DNA of 64,000 nucleotides from Mesoplasma chauliocola. GTDB lineage: Bacteria; Bacillota_I; Bacilli_A; Mycoplasmatales; Mycoplasmataceae. The notes beneath the pieces are model-generated. The model was not told the origin of the DNA. It made no database searches and saw only the letters and a program-made list of their open reading frames with translations. Location: positions 62,001-126,000 of the forward strand of contig NZ_CP023173.1 of the NCBI RefSeq assembly GCF_002290085.1, given 5' to 3'. Position numbers and translations under genes: made by a program. Below are positions 35,608 to 47,275 of this stretch, one piece after another (the first letter of the stretch is position 1; each line of letters starts with the position of its first letter).

Positions 35608-38456
35608 TGGAAAATAAAATAATAATAAAAGGTGCAAGAGAAAATAATTTAAAAGATGTTAATCTTGAAATACCGAAAAATAAGTTAGTTGTTTTCACAG
35701 GATTAAGCGGTAGTGGTAAATCATCACTAGCTTTTTCAACAATTTATGCAGAAGGAAGAAGAAGATATATTGAATCACTTTCAGCATATGCAAGACAATT
35801 TTTAGGTGGTAATGAAAAACCAGATGTAGACTCAATTGAAGGATTGAGTCCAGCAATTTCAATTGACCAAAAAACTACATCACATAACCCAAGATCAACA
35901 GTTGGAACTGTAACAGAAATATATGATTATTTAAGGTTATTATATGCTAGAGTAGGAACACCATATTGTATAAATGGTCATGGTAAAATTCATGCTGCAA
36001 CAATTAAAGAAATTATTAATAATATTAAAAATAGCACTTTTGATGAAGAACAGGTTTATGTTTTATCTCCTGTAGTTAGAGATAAAAAAGGAACACATAA
36101 AGACTTATTTGCAAAATTATTAGCTGAGGGATTTATTAGGGTTTTGGTTAATGGTGAAATTAAAATGTTAGAAGAAGAAATAACATTAGAAAAAAATCAA
36201 AGACATAATATTGATATTGTTGTTGACCGTTTAATTTATCATAATGATGATGAAGTTCATTCAAGATTATTTTCTGCAATTGAAATAGCTTTACAATATT
36301 CAGAAAGTTTAGTAAAAATTAAATATCCACAAACTGAAGATAAAGAAGATAAGTTATTTTCTAATTCATATTCATGTAATATTTGTGGATTTAATATTCC
36401 TGAATTAGAACCAAGACTATTTTCATTTAATGCTCCTTTGGGTGCATGTGAAGATTGTGACGGTTTAGGGGTTAGACTAGTTGCTGATCCAGAGCTTATT
36501 ATTCCTGATAAATCTTTATCAATTAATCAAGGTGGAGTAGTTTACTTTAAAAACTTCTTAAATACTGATAATTTAGAATGACAAAAATTTAAAATATTAT
36601 GTGATTACTATTACATTGATATGAATTTACCAATTGAAGAATTAACTAATAAACAAGTAAAAGCAATCTTGCGTGGTAGTGACGAGCAAATTGAAATTAA
36701 ATTATTAAGTAGTAGTGGAAGAAGATATGATTCATATGACTTTGTTGAAGGTGTTGCTGACTTAATTCAAAGAAGATATTTTGAAACAAAATCAGAAGAA
36801 ATTAGAAAATGATATACAAAGTTCATGTCATCAAGTGTATGTCAATCATGTGATGGAGCTAGATTAAACACAACAGCATTATCAATTAAAATTAATGATA
36901 AGAATATTTTTGATTTTACTAGAATGAGTATTCAAGACGAATTGGAATTCATTTTAAGTGTTTCATTATCAGAAACACAAGCTAAAATTGCGAACTTAGT
37001 TTTAACAGAAATTACTAATAGAATAAGTTTTTTAAATGAAGTTGGTTTAGGATATTTAGATTTAGCAAGAACAGCAACAACTTTATCTGGAGGAGAAGCT
37101 CAAAGAATTAGGCTTGCAAAACAAATAGGTAGTCAATTAACAGGTATTTTATATGTTCTTGATGAACCTTCAATTGGTTTACACCAAAGAGACAATGATA
37201 AATTAATAAAAACTTTGCAACACTTGCGTGATTTAGGAAATACACTTATAGTGGTAGAACACGATGAAGATACAATGAAAACAGCGGATTGAATTGTTGA
37301 TGTGGGTCCTCATGCTGGGGAACATGGTGGAGAAATAACTTTTAGTGGCACATATGATGAAATTCTTAAATCAGATACTATAACAGGAAGATATTTATCA
37401 GGAAAAGAAACTATACCTGTTCCTACAAAAAGAAGAACAGGTAATGGATTAAAAATTGATATTGTTGGTGCTAGAGAAAACAATTTAAAAAATGTTAATG
37501 TATCTATTCCATTGAATAAATTTATTTCCATTACAGGGGTTAGTGGTTCTGGTAAATCAACTTTACTAGAAGACATTATTTACAAAGGAATAAGAAAAAA
37601 TTTATCTAGAGAAACTATTGTTACAGGAAAATTTAGTAAAATGAATGGTCTAGAAAACATTGATAAAGTAATTTTTATTTCTCAAGAACCCATTGGTAAA
37701 ACACCAAGATCAAATCCAGCAACTTATACTGGTGTTTTTGATGATATTAGAGATTTATTTACTAACTTACCAGAAGCAAAAATTCGCGGATACAAAAAAG
37801 GTAGATTTTCATTTAATGTTTCTGGTGGAAGATGTGAAAACTGTTACGGAGATGGTGTAATCACTATTTCAATGCAATTTATGCCTAGTGTTGAAGTTAT
37901 TTGTGAAATTTGCGAAGGTAAAAGATATAATGATGAAACTTTACAAGTAAAATTTAAGGACAAAACAATTGCTGATGTATTAGAAATGACTGTGGAAACA
38001 GCAGCTAAATTTTTTGAGAACATACCTAGCATTAAAGACAAATTAGATACAATTTTAGAAGTTGGTTTAGGATATATTAAACTTGGTCAGTCAGCTACAA
38101 CTTTATCTGGAGGAGAAGCTCAAAGAATCAAATTGTCTACATATTTATTAAAAAAACAAACTGGTAAAACTATGTTTTTATTAGATGAACCAACTACTGG
38201 TTTACATATTGATGATGTAAAGAGATTGGTGCACGTTTTAAATAGACTTGTTGATTTAGGAAATACAGTAGTTGCAATTGAGCATAACTTAGATTTTATT
38301 AAAGTTTCAGATTATGTTATTGACTTAGGTCCAGAAGGTGGAGTTGGTGGTGGATTAATAGTTGCCACAGGAACACCAGAACAAGTTGCTGATGCTAAAG
38401 GTTCATATACGGGTCAATATCTAAAAGGATATTTATATAATGATTTCAGTAAATAG
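35607..38456 (+). CDS. uvrA: Excinuclease ABC subunit A
   Basis: This 949-residue damage-sensing ATPase belongs to the UvrABC system. It has two ABC modules with Walker [10 protein letters not shown] and GVSGSGKST, two LSGGEAQRI signatures, and zinc-finger cysteine pairs (CNIC/CEDC and CENC/CEIC). The substrate-binding [14 protein letters not shown] segment and [12 protein letters not shown] and LDEPTTGLH motifs are clear. Several TGA codons are Trp. The start overlaps the uvrB stop by one base, and the end overlaps the folC start by 17 bases. UvrC is not in the window. Confidence 0.97.
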
Positions 38457-39546
38457 TTTTTTAATACCTGTTCAAAAAAGATTTCAAAATGAATATAATC
38501 TTTCAAAGGTTTTAGACTTATTAAACAATCCTGAAAAACAAATACCAACAATTAATGTAGTTGGAACAAATGGAAAAGGCAGTACTTCTTTTTATGTTTC
38601 AAATGGATTAAAAGAAAAATATAAAAAAGTAGGATTATTTATATCACCAGCATTTTTATATCACAATGAAAGAATTCAAATTAACAATAAACCTATAAGT
38701 GATGAAGATTTAAATCTATACATTAAAAAAATTGATGAATATATCTCATCATTTAATTTAACTTTTTTTGAAATATGAACATTAATAGCAATACTCTATT
38801 TTTATGATAACAAAGTTGATATAGCTGTAATTGAAGCTGGAATAGGTGGAATAAAAGATTCAACTAATTTATTTTCAAATCAGTTAGTAACTCTATTAAC
38901 TTCAGTTTCTTATGATCACACAGAAATATTAGGAGAAACAATTGAAGAAATAATTTATCAAAAAATTAATATTGCAAAACCTAAAACAACATTAATAATT
39001 AGTGATGACAATTATAAGTATAAAGAAATTATAGAAAGTAAGTTGAATAAAGAAATTAGTGTTTTATACTCAAACAAATTGGAAGAGGAAACAATAAAAT
39101 ATCAAAAGGCTAATAAAGGTTTAGCAAAAAAAGCTTTAGAATTTTTAGGCATCAATAATTTTAAATGTTTAGATTTAAAACCAATGGTTGGAAGATTTAC
39201 TCAAATAAACTATCGTAATAGAAAAATTATAATTGATGGAGCTCATAATTTAGATGGTATTAATTCTTTGATCAATAGTATTGAAAATAAAAATGAGTGA
39301 ACTGTTTTATATGGAGCAATTGAAGGAAAAGAACATAGAAAAATACTTTATTCTTTAGATGCTAACTTTGATAGCGTTAATATCACAAATTTTGATTTCC
39401 ACAAATCATGAGAAATAAACAATATTGATCATATAAATAAAATTAAAGATTGAAAAAAGTTTATTGAAGAATCAGAAAATAATTTATTAATTTGTGGAAG
39501 CTTGTATTTTATTCCACAGGTTTATGATTACTTAACTAATAAATAA
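38440..39546 (+). CDS. folC: Folylpolyglutamate synthase
   Basis: This 368-residue Mur-ligase-fold enzyme adds glutamates to folates and so traps them in the cell. The P-loop is [11 protein letters not shown], the second motif is [12 protein letters not shown], and the C-terminal domain has [11 protein letters not shown]. It begins inside uvrA, with a 17-base overlap and the reading [15 protein letters not shown]. The next gene is a folate transporter, which makes a neat uptake-and-retention pair. No dihydrofolate synthesis genes are nearby, so folylpolyglutamate synthase activity alone is likely. Confidence 0.92.
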
Positions 39547-39562
39547 GAAAAGAGGTGGTTTC

Positions 39563-40234
39563 ATGCTATTTTGAATAACAAATTTAATAGCAGGCTTACT
39601 TATCCTCTTAATATTTTTCATTGGAATTGGAATAGATAAAATTCATGCTAAAAAATTCACAGTAAAAAATATTGCATTATTAGGTTTAATTGTTGCATTA
39701 AGTATTATTCTTACAAATGTTGTAGGTTATTCTATGGTATTTGGTTTTAGAATTATGATAGGTAACTTTATGATATTTTTTGCCGGAATGATATTTGGGC
39801 CACTTGGAGGAATTGTTGCTGGATTTTGTTCAGACTTGGTTGGATCAATGATAAATATAAGTGGAGCATTTCACTTTGGGTTTATGTTCGCTAAAATTTT
39901 TATTGGATTTTGTGGGTCATTAGTATTTTTATTTAAAAGGAATAATTGATGATTTGTGAAAATGATATTCTTTTTAATCTTAAGCTTAGCAATAACAAGT
40001 TTTCTAATTACACCAATTTGTTTAGTTGCAAGTGGTTATACTAGTTTAGCAGCGATAAATTTTGTAAAAAAAATAATTATTCTCCCTATTGAATTAATGA
40101 TATTTATTCCAAGCATTTACGCATGTATGAAAATAACTAGCATTTTGCTAAAAAGCGAAATTAGTCAACCTTCAAGGCCTTGGTTTTTAAAAAGCGGAGA
40201 ACTTAATTTTGTATTAAAAAAAACAAAAATTTAA
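39563..40234 (+). CDS. folT: Folate ECF transporter S-component FolT
   Basis: This 223-residue membrane protein has about six hydrophobic segments. The S-component pattern FRIMIGNFMIFFAGMIFGPL followed by GGIVAGFCSDLVGSMI matches the FolT family. Location directly after folC supports folate as the ligand. AAGAGGTGG precedes the start, 16 bases after folC. TGA codons at 39574-39576 and 39947-39952 are Trp. As an S-component it needs a shared EcfA-EcfA'-EcfT module encoded elsewhere. ThiT at 9059-9712 would use the same module. Confidence 0.87.
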
Positions 40235-40257
40235 AAGCATTTTTCATATTATTATAG

Positions 40258-40587
40258 TTACTAGCAGTTATTTATAGAATAAATAATATTAAAATTATTG
40301 TAATCAAAAAATTAGAAAATAATATCTCTATTTATAGCTGAAAAAAGAAAGAGATAAAAAATGAACAAGGAAAGTTTATTGAATTTTTTACATATGTTTT
40401 TCCTATTGCTTCTATTGGAGCAGATCTTGGAGCAGGTTTTCAATTATCGATTGATTTGATGTTAAGTGTTATATTTATAATACCATTCTTAGTGTTTTAC
40501 TTGTCAATGAAAATTGCATTCTTAATACTTAGTAGGTCAATAAGAAAAGATGCTAGTCAAATTATTTTAAAATGTAAAATTCTATAA
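40258..40587 (+). pseudogene. Start-less open frame with two hydrophobic segments, probable gene remnant
   Basis: A 109-codon frame runs from a TAG at 40255 to TAA at 40585 (TGA at 40339-40341 as Trp) but has no ATG, GTG or TTG before about residue 75. The translation includes FIEFFTYVFPIASIGADLGA and a hydrophobic stretch VIFIIPFLVFYLSMKIAFLI, then a basic end. It reads like the C-terminus of a membrane protein that lost its front. No family is recognised. The rest of 40235-40756 holds only a terminator and the hprK promoter region. Confidence 0.5.
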
Positions 40588-40616
40588 ATGGTCTTATATG
40601 TTTTTTTGTTAAAATT

Positions 40617-40648
40617 AGCCATTTCAATTATGAAATGGCTTTTATTTA
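40617..40648 (+). terminator. Terminator before hprK
   Basis: AGCCATTTCA and TGAAATGGCT form a perfect 10-base stem with an ATTA loop and a T-rich tail, ending whatever transcribes the folC-folT region. Confidence 0.85.
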
Positions 40649-40756
40649 CTTTATAAGTAGATACTTAAAGTAAAGTTTATTTTAATTGCAATTACTAATA
40701 ATCATTTATAGAACAAATATAGTAAAATTATAATAATAAAAAAGGAGCTGTATCTA

Positions 40757-41689
40757 ATGAGCAAATTAACTATTAAGGAACTAGCAAATAAATTTGATTT
40801 TGAATTTATTTCAGGTGCAGAACATATAAATAATGAAATTACAGTTTATGGTCTAAACCGTGCTGGTTTAGAATTAACAGGATATTTTAATGAACAAGAA
40901 GACAAAAAGCATAAACGTGCTATTTTAATGTCTTCAAAAGAAAATAATTATATGAGGCAATTTTCTGATAAAGAAGCTTTTGAAAAGTATACTAATTTAT
41001 TGAAAATGGGTTCACCTGTAATTATAATTACACAAAAGTTTACAGATGAAAGATTAAATAAAGTAGCTACTAAATTAGATTTTCCTTTATTAAGAATAAA
41101 CTATCCATCAACTAGTGAATTAACTCAAAAAATTTTAGATATTTATGACTTGTATTTTGCTCCAACAATTGAAGTTCATTCAACCTTGATGAATATTTTT
41201 GGCAAAGGTGTTTTAATCTTTGGGCAATCTGGAATAGGTAAATCAGAGGTATCTCTTGAATTAATGAAGAAAAACCACTTATTTGTAGGGGATGACAGAA
41301 TAATCATTTCAAATAGAAACAGTGAATTGTTTGGAAAATCACATCCTTTATTGCAGAACTTAATTGAAGTAAGAGGAATTGGTATTATTGATATCTCAAA
41401 AGTTCAAGGTCACCAACTTATAATGCCAGAAACTAGAATTCACATGGGTATTGAATTATTCAAATTCCAAGAAGGTGGAATAGACAATACAGATAGACTA
41501 GGAAATGAATGAACTCAAAAAGATTTTTTAGGTTTAAAAATCCCATATTTAAGAGTGCCAGTTAGTGCTGGTAGAAACTTAGCAAATATTATTGAAGCGG
41601 CCGTTGGTCAACTTAAAGTAAACGAAAGTGTAGATGCGCAAGATATCATTGAATTATTAGCAAAAAGAAACAGTGAATTAACAGAATAG
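40757..41689 (+). CDS. hprK: HPr kinase/phosphorylase
   Basis: This 310-residue regulator phosphorylates HPr of the PTS on Ser46 and dephosphorylates it, so it links sugar uptake to metabolic state. The Walker A loop is GQSGIGKS at residues 156-163. The HPrK signature segment LIEVRGIGIIDI and the capping region GRNLANIIEAAV are present. TGA at 41510-41512 is Trp. AAAGGAGCTG precedes the start, with TATAAT-like sequence just upstream. It is followed 7 bases later by lgt, the same order as hprK-lgt in Firmicutes. Confidence 0.96.
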
Positions 41690-41696
41690 AGGACTT

Positions 41697-43328
41697 ATGT
41701 GAAAAGAAGGCATGACTTATTATGATTTTTATCTATGACTAAATCAAAATAGTAAATCACCTGAAGACATGCGTCTTCTTTTTGGTTTAGTGCCTGCTTA
41801 TCCGGTTTTCATGTTTTTGGGAATATGTTTAGTTATACTAATAACTGTTATTCAAATGAATAAGAGAAAAATACCTTTAAGAGAGTTAGAAATAGGAATA
41901 GTTATTATTGTTCCAATTGGAATTATTGGGGGAACTTTTTTTGGAAAAGTATTTTTACCAAATTATCAAAGTTTTTCTAATTTCTATAAAGTATTTTTCT
42001 TTTGGCAACCAGGTATGTCATTTTTTGGAGCAATTGGTTTAGGAAGTGTTGCAGGTTTTGGATGATTTTATAAAAGAAGTAAGGTTACTCAAATTTCAAT
42101 GTGAGTTTATTTGGATTTAATAATTGTTAATGTTTTATTAGGTCATGCTTTGGGAAGATGAGGGAATTTATATAATCAAGAAATTTTAGGTAATGGTATT
42201 AGTTATGATAGCATTTCGTGAATGCCAAATTTTATTAAACATAGATTGTTTTATTTTCCAGATTTATTAAACTATAGACTTGCTACTGATTTATCTAAAG
42301 GAGTTTATGATGACCCAACATGATGAATTCAAATTACGAATGGCTCACTTGACCCTAACGCTTATGTTCTTTGTGAAGTTGTTAATGGTCAATGAGTTAT
42401 AGCTTCTGGTGGTGCTACACTAGCTGATGTATTGGAGAATCCTATTCAGTTTAGACAACCGTTATTTTTAATAGAAGGTGTAGGTAATATCATTCTTTGG
42501 TTATTAATTACTTTTGGTGTCAAAAATATTAATAGATTCGCTAACAAAAAAAATAATCCTTGAAACATTACACCAGAAGCTTATCCATGTTTCTGGAATC
42601 CTAAATATAAGACTATTTCAGAAAAAGAATTAAAGGACTGATATACTTTAGCGCCAATTAAATATAAACGTAAAAAAATTATTAAAAACGGTAAAGAAAC
42701 TATCGAATTAACAATGAGCTTAAGAAGCGTATGGAATAAGGCTTATTATTGAGTTGAACCTGATTATGAATCTAATGCAAAAATAGTAAAAGAAATTGAA
42801 GATTGAAAGCAAGATTTATTGAATACAAATTTTAAACTTGAAAATGATAAAAAGCAATTAAAAATTAAATTAGAAAAATTAAAAATGGATACCAATAAAA
42901 AAATTAAATTTAGTAGTCAAGATAAACATGAAATTCTGAAAAATGAGTATAAGCAATTAGTAGCAATTGAAAAAAATAAATTAAAAAAACAAAAACAAGA
43001 GATCAATTTAAGGTTTAATTTTGGTGAAAGGTATTTAGGGGTTAATCGATTTGCAAAACAGTTGGCAGTTATTAATAACCCAAATAGTTTTATTGCAACA
43101 AGAGCAGGTGTTGCATCAGGATTCTATATTCTTGGTTATGGTATACTTAGAACAATCTTAGAAACACAGAGAAAACCAACTGAATACATGATTCCAAATC
43201 ATGTTATAACAAACTTTTTGGTACTAGGTTTAATAATTTTAATAGGACTTGCAATTGTAGTTATTACACAATTCATAGTGCCATATAAATGAAGGGAAGC
43301 AGGATGATTATATGAAAAAACATACTAA
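41697..43328 (+). CDS. lgt: Prolipoprotein diacylglyceryl transferase paralogue 1 (enlarged)
   Basis: This 543-residue membrane protein carries the Lgt signature [17 protein letters not shown] (R154) and the late [12 protein letters not shown] segment (Y481, R485). Lgt attaches diacylglycerol to lipoprotein cysteines. It is much longer than usual (about 270-300 residues), mainly through a Lys-rich cytoplasmic insertion at about residues 290-450. Where E. coli Lgt has His103 in MSFHGG, this protein has MSFFGA (F110). Its last 17 bases overlap trxB. More than ten TGA codons read as Trp. It may be a modified enzyme or need its paralogue at 44271. Confidence 0.85.
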
Positions 43329-44247
43329 TGACAATTTAAAAGATATTTTGATTATTGGTGGTGGACCAGCAGGCCTTACTGCTGGAGTTTACGCAGCTAG
43401 ATCTGGAATGAAAACAATTATTCTAGAAAAAGAAGCTCCTGGGGGTAAAATGGTAAAAACAGATACTATTGAAAACTATCCAGGATTTGATTCTATAAAG
43501 GGACCTGATTTAGCACTAAAAATGTATATGCAAGTGATAAATTTGGGAGCAGAATTTGTTTATGATGAAGTAGTTAAAATTGAAAAACAAGATGACTTTT
43601 TTGTTGTGTCAACAAGAAGTGGTCAAACTATTGAAGCTTTGAGCGTGATTATTGCAACAGGTACTTTGGAAAATAAATTGGGTATTCCTGGAGAAGAAGA
43701 ATTATATGGGAAAGGCGTTAGTTACTGTGCTGTTTGTGACGGAGCATTTCATAAGGGAAATCCAGTTGCAATTGTTGGTGGTGGATATTCTGCAGTAGAA
43801 GAGGGTATATACTTAAGCAAGTTTGTAAGTAAATTATATGTCATTGTTAGAAAAGATCACTTTAGAGTTGATCCAGTTACTTTATCAAAGTTAGAGCAAT
43901 TGGATAATGTTGAATTTTTAATGAACTCAATTGTTAAACAAGTTAATGGTAAAGACAAGGTTGAGTCAGTTGAAATTCAAAATATTTTAACAAATGAAAT
44001 AAAAACATTAAGTGTTACTGGATTATTTCCATATATTGGCGCAACACCTGTAACTCAATTTTTAGATAATTTGAACTTAAATAAAAGTGAAGGATATTTA
44101 ACAGGGGATTCAAAACTAAAATCAAATATAAAGGGCTTATTTATTGCAGGAGATGTAAGAGACGTACCTTTAAGACAAATTGCAATTGCTGCAGGAGATG
44201 GCGCTTTAGCTGGTCAAATGGCAGTAAATTATGTTCAAGAGTTATAA
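43312..44247 (+). CDS. trxB: Thioredoxin reductase
   Basis: This 311-residue NADPH-dependent flavoprotein keeps thioredoxin reduced. It has the FAD motif [19 protein letters not shown], the redox-active pair C139/C142 in [10 protein letters not shown], the NADPH motif [10 protein letters not shown] and the C-terminal [19 protein letters not shown]. No TGA codon interrupts it. It starts within the end of lgt paralogue 1 and is followed 23 bases later by lgt paralogue 2. Thiol-redox and lipoprotein maturation genes are thus in one operon. Confidence 0.97.
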   Translation: MKKHTNDNLKDILIIGGGPAGLTAGVYAARSGMKTIILEKEAPGGKMVKTDTIENYPGFDSIKGPDLALKMYMQVINLGAEFVYDEVVKIEKQDDFFVVSTRSGQTIEALSVIIATGTLENKLGIPGEEELYGKGVSYCAVCDGAFHKGNPVAIVGGGYSAVEEGIYLSKFVSKLYVIVRKDHFRVDPVTLSKLEQLDNVEFLMNSIVKQVNGKDKVESVEIQNILTNEIKTLSVTGLFPYIGATPVTQFLDNLNLNKSEGYLTGDSKLKSNIKGLFIAGDVRDVPLRQIAIAAGDGALAGQMAVNYVQEL

Positions 44248-44270
44248 TTAAGTAAAATTAAGGAGATAAT

Positions 44271-45650
44271 ATGAAAATTAAAAATTTGAGTTTTAATAAT
44301 TTCAAACTTAGTTCAGATAAAACAAAAATAATTTCGATGACCTTATGAGTTTCATTTTTTGTGATCGTTATTGTGTTAATGTCTGTTTTTTGAAAAACAA
44401 GTAATGTTGAATGAAAGCAAGGGACTTCATTCTCAGAACCAGTTCATTATGGTGGCATAGAAGCTTCATATGGTGGAATTTCAATTTATCCTATGGCAAT
44501 GACTCTTGGCATGTTTGTCGCAATTATTTTTACTTTATATAAGTTTTGAAAAAAAGGCTTAAGCATTACTGATTTATCACTTGCTATTATAATTTGTATT
44601 CCTGCATCTTTATTTGGTGCAAGTTTCTTTGGAAAATTAAATGCAGAAGCACCAGGTATAAATGCCGGGCAAGTGGGGTTTTGAGGATTATTTGCTTTTT
44701 GAAAGGCAGGCATGGCAATTCATGGAGGAGTTTATGGTGGTCTTATTGCAGGAATGATTCTTTTCTACTTTGTAGGTAGAAAGACAAAAACTTCAATGTT
44801 AGTTTATGCTGATGCGATAGTTCCAAATATTTTACTTGGTCAAGCAATTGGTAGATGAGGAAACTTCTTTAATCATGAAGTAATGGGTTCTCCAGTTGGT
44901 GTAGTTGCCCACAAAGAAGCAGGATGAGGAACAATAAGCAATGTAAACTGAGAAAAGGTTGAAGACGTTTTGAATTTACCAAAATGAATTACTAGAAATT
45001 TAATGGTTGAAGCTAAAGTTGATATGCCTAAATTTGGAATTCAATCTGGTGACCTTGTTCAATTATCTCCTATTTTTTTATACGAATCTTTAAGTCTATT
45101 AGTTGTTTGATTTATTATAACTTTTGCAATTCCAAACATAACTAAATTAGTAAGCAAAAAACCTTGAAAAGTAGAAACTGGTAAATATAATTACAGCTTT
45201 AAATTTTCAGTTAAACAATGATTTATGCCTTGAATTAAATCAGATGACAAAATTCAATCAAGTAGAGATATTTGAGATTTAGCTTATTTTAAAAATATTG
45301 ATGAAGATTCTAAGCAACAATACATAAGAAGTTTAGAACAAGATTATAAAAAATATTCAAAGCCTAAAGAAATTAATAGAGCAAATAATTTAAATAGTTA
45401 TATATCAACAAAAGCAGGGGTCGAATGTTTTGCATATTTCTTTGCATGAAATTTTGTAAGATTTTTTTTAGAATTAGATAGACCTGATGATCACTTGTTT
45501 GTTATGTATAATAAACCGTTATCATTAGCATTAATAATGGTTTCTGCATTAATTGGTTTAATTGGAATGTTTGTAGCTCAATACGTGCTGCCAAACTTAA
45601 TTAGAAAAAATGGATATTTATATGAAAAGGAATATTTTGCATTAAATTAA
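44271..45650 (+). CDS. lgt: Prolipoprotein diacylglyceryl transferase paralogue 2
   Basis: This 459-residue membrane protein is related to the 41697 gene. It keeps MAIHGGVYGG with H151 (the E. coli His103 position) and GRWGNFFNHEVMG (R195). In the late motif it reads AWNFVRFFLELDR, with W393 where E. coli has Tyr235, and R397 retained. An extra hydrophobic N-terminus and a charged insertion before the last segments explain the length. AAGGAGAT precedes the start. Together the two paralogues keep each important residue at least once. Confidence 0.87.
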
Positions 45651-45669
45651 TAAAAAGGAGTGAGAAATT

Positions 45670-46623
45670 ATGTCATTTGCATTAAAAGTTAAAGAAGAAG
45701 TAATTTCACACACTTTTGAAGATGATCTTGCAAAAGCTTTTTTGTCAGGTTTTATAAAATATAATGCTGAATTAATTTGAAGTTCTGGAAACGAAAAATT
45801 AAAGTTATCTTCGATTAGTAATAAAATAGCTAGAAATATATTTAGTCTTTGTAAAAAGATGTTTAATGGGCACATTGAAATATCAGTTTCTCAAACTCAA
45901 ACTTTAAAACAAAATAAGACATTTCAAATAACATTGATTGGTAAAATTTCTGATTTTCTTAAATCTTTAAATATTTGAGATGAAAGTAACTCGAAAATAA
46001 TAGATTTTAAACCTTTAAAAATTAAGGTAAAAAAAGAAGAACTTACTAATTTAAAAAGAGCTTATATGGCTGGAGTTTTTGTTGCTGTTGGTTCAGTTAA
46101 TTCACCTGAAACAACAAATTATCATCTTGAATTACAATTCAAAGAAGAATTATCAGCAAAATATATTGTAGAACTTATGAATAATTATGGTTTTGATTTC
46201 AAAGTTTTAAAAAGAAATGAAAAGTTATTTATTTGTTATATTAAAAAAGCAATTATGGTTTCAGATTTTTTGAAATTTGTTGATGCTTATCAAGCAGTTA
46301 TGAGTTTTGAAAATGAAAGAATTATGAGAGACGTTTCAAACAATGTAAATAGAGTTAATAACATTGATATTTCAAATGAAAAAAAAGCATTAACTACGGG
46401 TTTAAAGCAGATTGAGCAAATTAGCAAAATACAATCAAATTTTGGAATGAAAAAATTATCAGAAAAAGCAGTTCATCTTTGTGATTTAAGAATTCAAAAC
46501 CCAAATGCATCTTATTCTGAACTGACTGAATTAATGAACGAGAACGGGTTTGAAATAACAAAATCTGGAATTAGTAATTTATTCAAAATTATTGAAAAAC
46601 TTAGCGCTGAATTTAAAAATTAG
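45670..46623 (+). CDS. whiA: WhiA-family DNA-binding protein
   Basis: This 317-residue protein has a degenerate LAGLIDADG homing-endonuclease-like core (AYMAGVFVAVGSVNSPE, YHLELQF) and a C-terminal helix-turn-helix (ASYSELTELMN, ITKSGISNLFKII). WhiA is a regulator in actinobacteria and affects division and nucleoid in Bacillus. In mollicutes it has been linked to ribosomal protein gene repression, which I treat as background only. AAAAAGGAGTG precedes the start. TGA at 45778-45780 and 45978-45980 is Trp. Confidence 0.93.
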
Positions 46624-46677
46624 ACAAAATTACTTTTTTGTTGTTTAATTATATTAGGAAAAAAGGCGGAAAGAAAA

Positions 46678-46914
46678 ATGAATAAATACGAAAACGAAAA
46701 CGCGTTGCTTTTGATAGTGGCAAAAAACTTAAAAAAAATTAGACAAGCCAAAAAAATAAGCCAAGAAGAGCTTGGTTTTAGATGCGGAATTTCTAAAAAT
46801 TATATTTCAGACTTTGAAAGAGGAAGAAGAAATATAACATTAAAGGTTTTTCAAAAAATTGTTGAAGGATTAAATGTTCAACCAGAAGAACTTCTAAAAA
46901 CCCACTCTAAATAG
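46678..46914 (+). CDS. Small XRE-family helix-turn-helix regulator
   Basis: This 78-residue protein consists almost only of a Cro/C1-type HTH: NLKKIRQAKKISQEELGFR, GISKNYISDFERGRR, then a helix with LKVFQKIVEGLNVQPEELL. It resembles controller proteins of restriction-modification systems, but no such genes are adjacent. AAAAGGCGGAAAG lies upstream, and a terminator overlaps the stop codon. Targets are unknown. Confidence 0.9.
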   Translation: MNKYENENALLLIVAKNLKKIRQAKKISQEELGFRCGISKNYISDFERGRRNITLKVFQKIVEGLNVQPEELLKTHSK

Positions 46915-46924
46915 TGGGTTTTAT
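46899..46924 (+). terminator. Terminator overlapping the XRE gene end
   Basis: AACCCACT and AGTGGGTT form an 8-base stem with CTAAAT loop. The gene's TAG stop lies within the loop and stem, followed by a short T-rich tail. Confidence 0.75.
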
Positions 46925-46985
46925 AGTATTAAAATAGAAAATGTAGTAATATTAAATAAATAAAAAACAAAAAGGAGAATATAAT

Positions 46986-47252
46986 ATGAGTTCATCAACA
47001 GCACAAATTATAATTTTAGTTATTGAAATAGTTGCAATGATTGTTTCTATCATTATGATTTTAATTGGTATTTTTCAAAATAAAAATTCACAAAGTGGTT
47101 TGAGTGCATTAAATGGTGGAAATGATGAATTATTTTCAAATTCAAAGGAACGTGGTTTAGATAAAACTCTTTCAAATTGAATGATGACATTAGGTATAAT
47201 TTTCTTCACTGTTGCTTTAACAGCATGTATATTGACAAATATCTTTTTATAA
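46986..47252 (+). CDS. secG: Preprotein translocase subunit SecG
   Basis: This 88-residue membrane protein has two hydrophobic segments (residues ~8-30 and ~66-87) separated by a polar loop with NSQSGLSALNGGNDELF, the SecG-like GLS pattern. It would associate with SecYE. TGA at 47178-47180 is Trp and joins the two halves. AAAAGGAG precedes the start. It sits 24 bases upstream of a large permease gene and may be cotranscribed with it. Confidence 0.85.
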
Positions 47253-47275
47253 TTAAAAAATAAAAAGGAGTAGAA

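Noticed and set aside
46678-46914. XRE gene as controller of a restriction-modification system
   Set aside because: The protein resembles C proteins, but neither a methylase nor a nuclease gene is adjacent.
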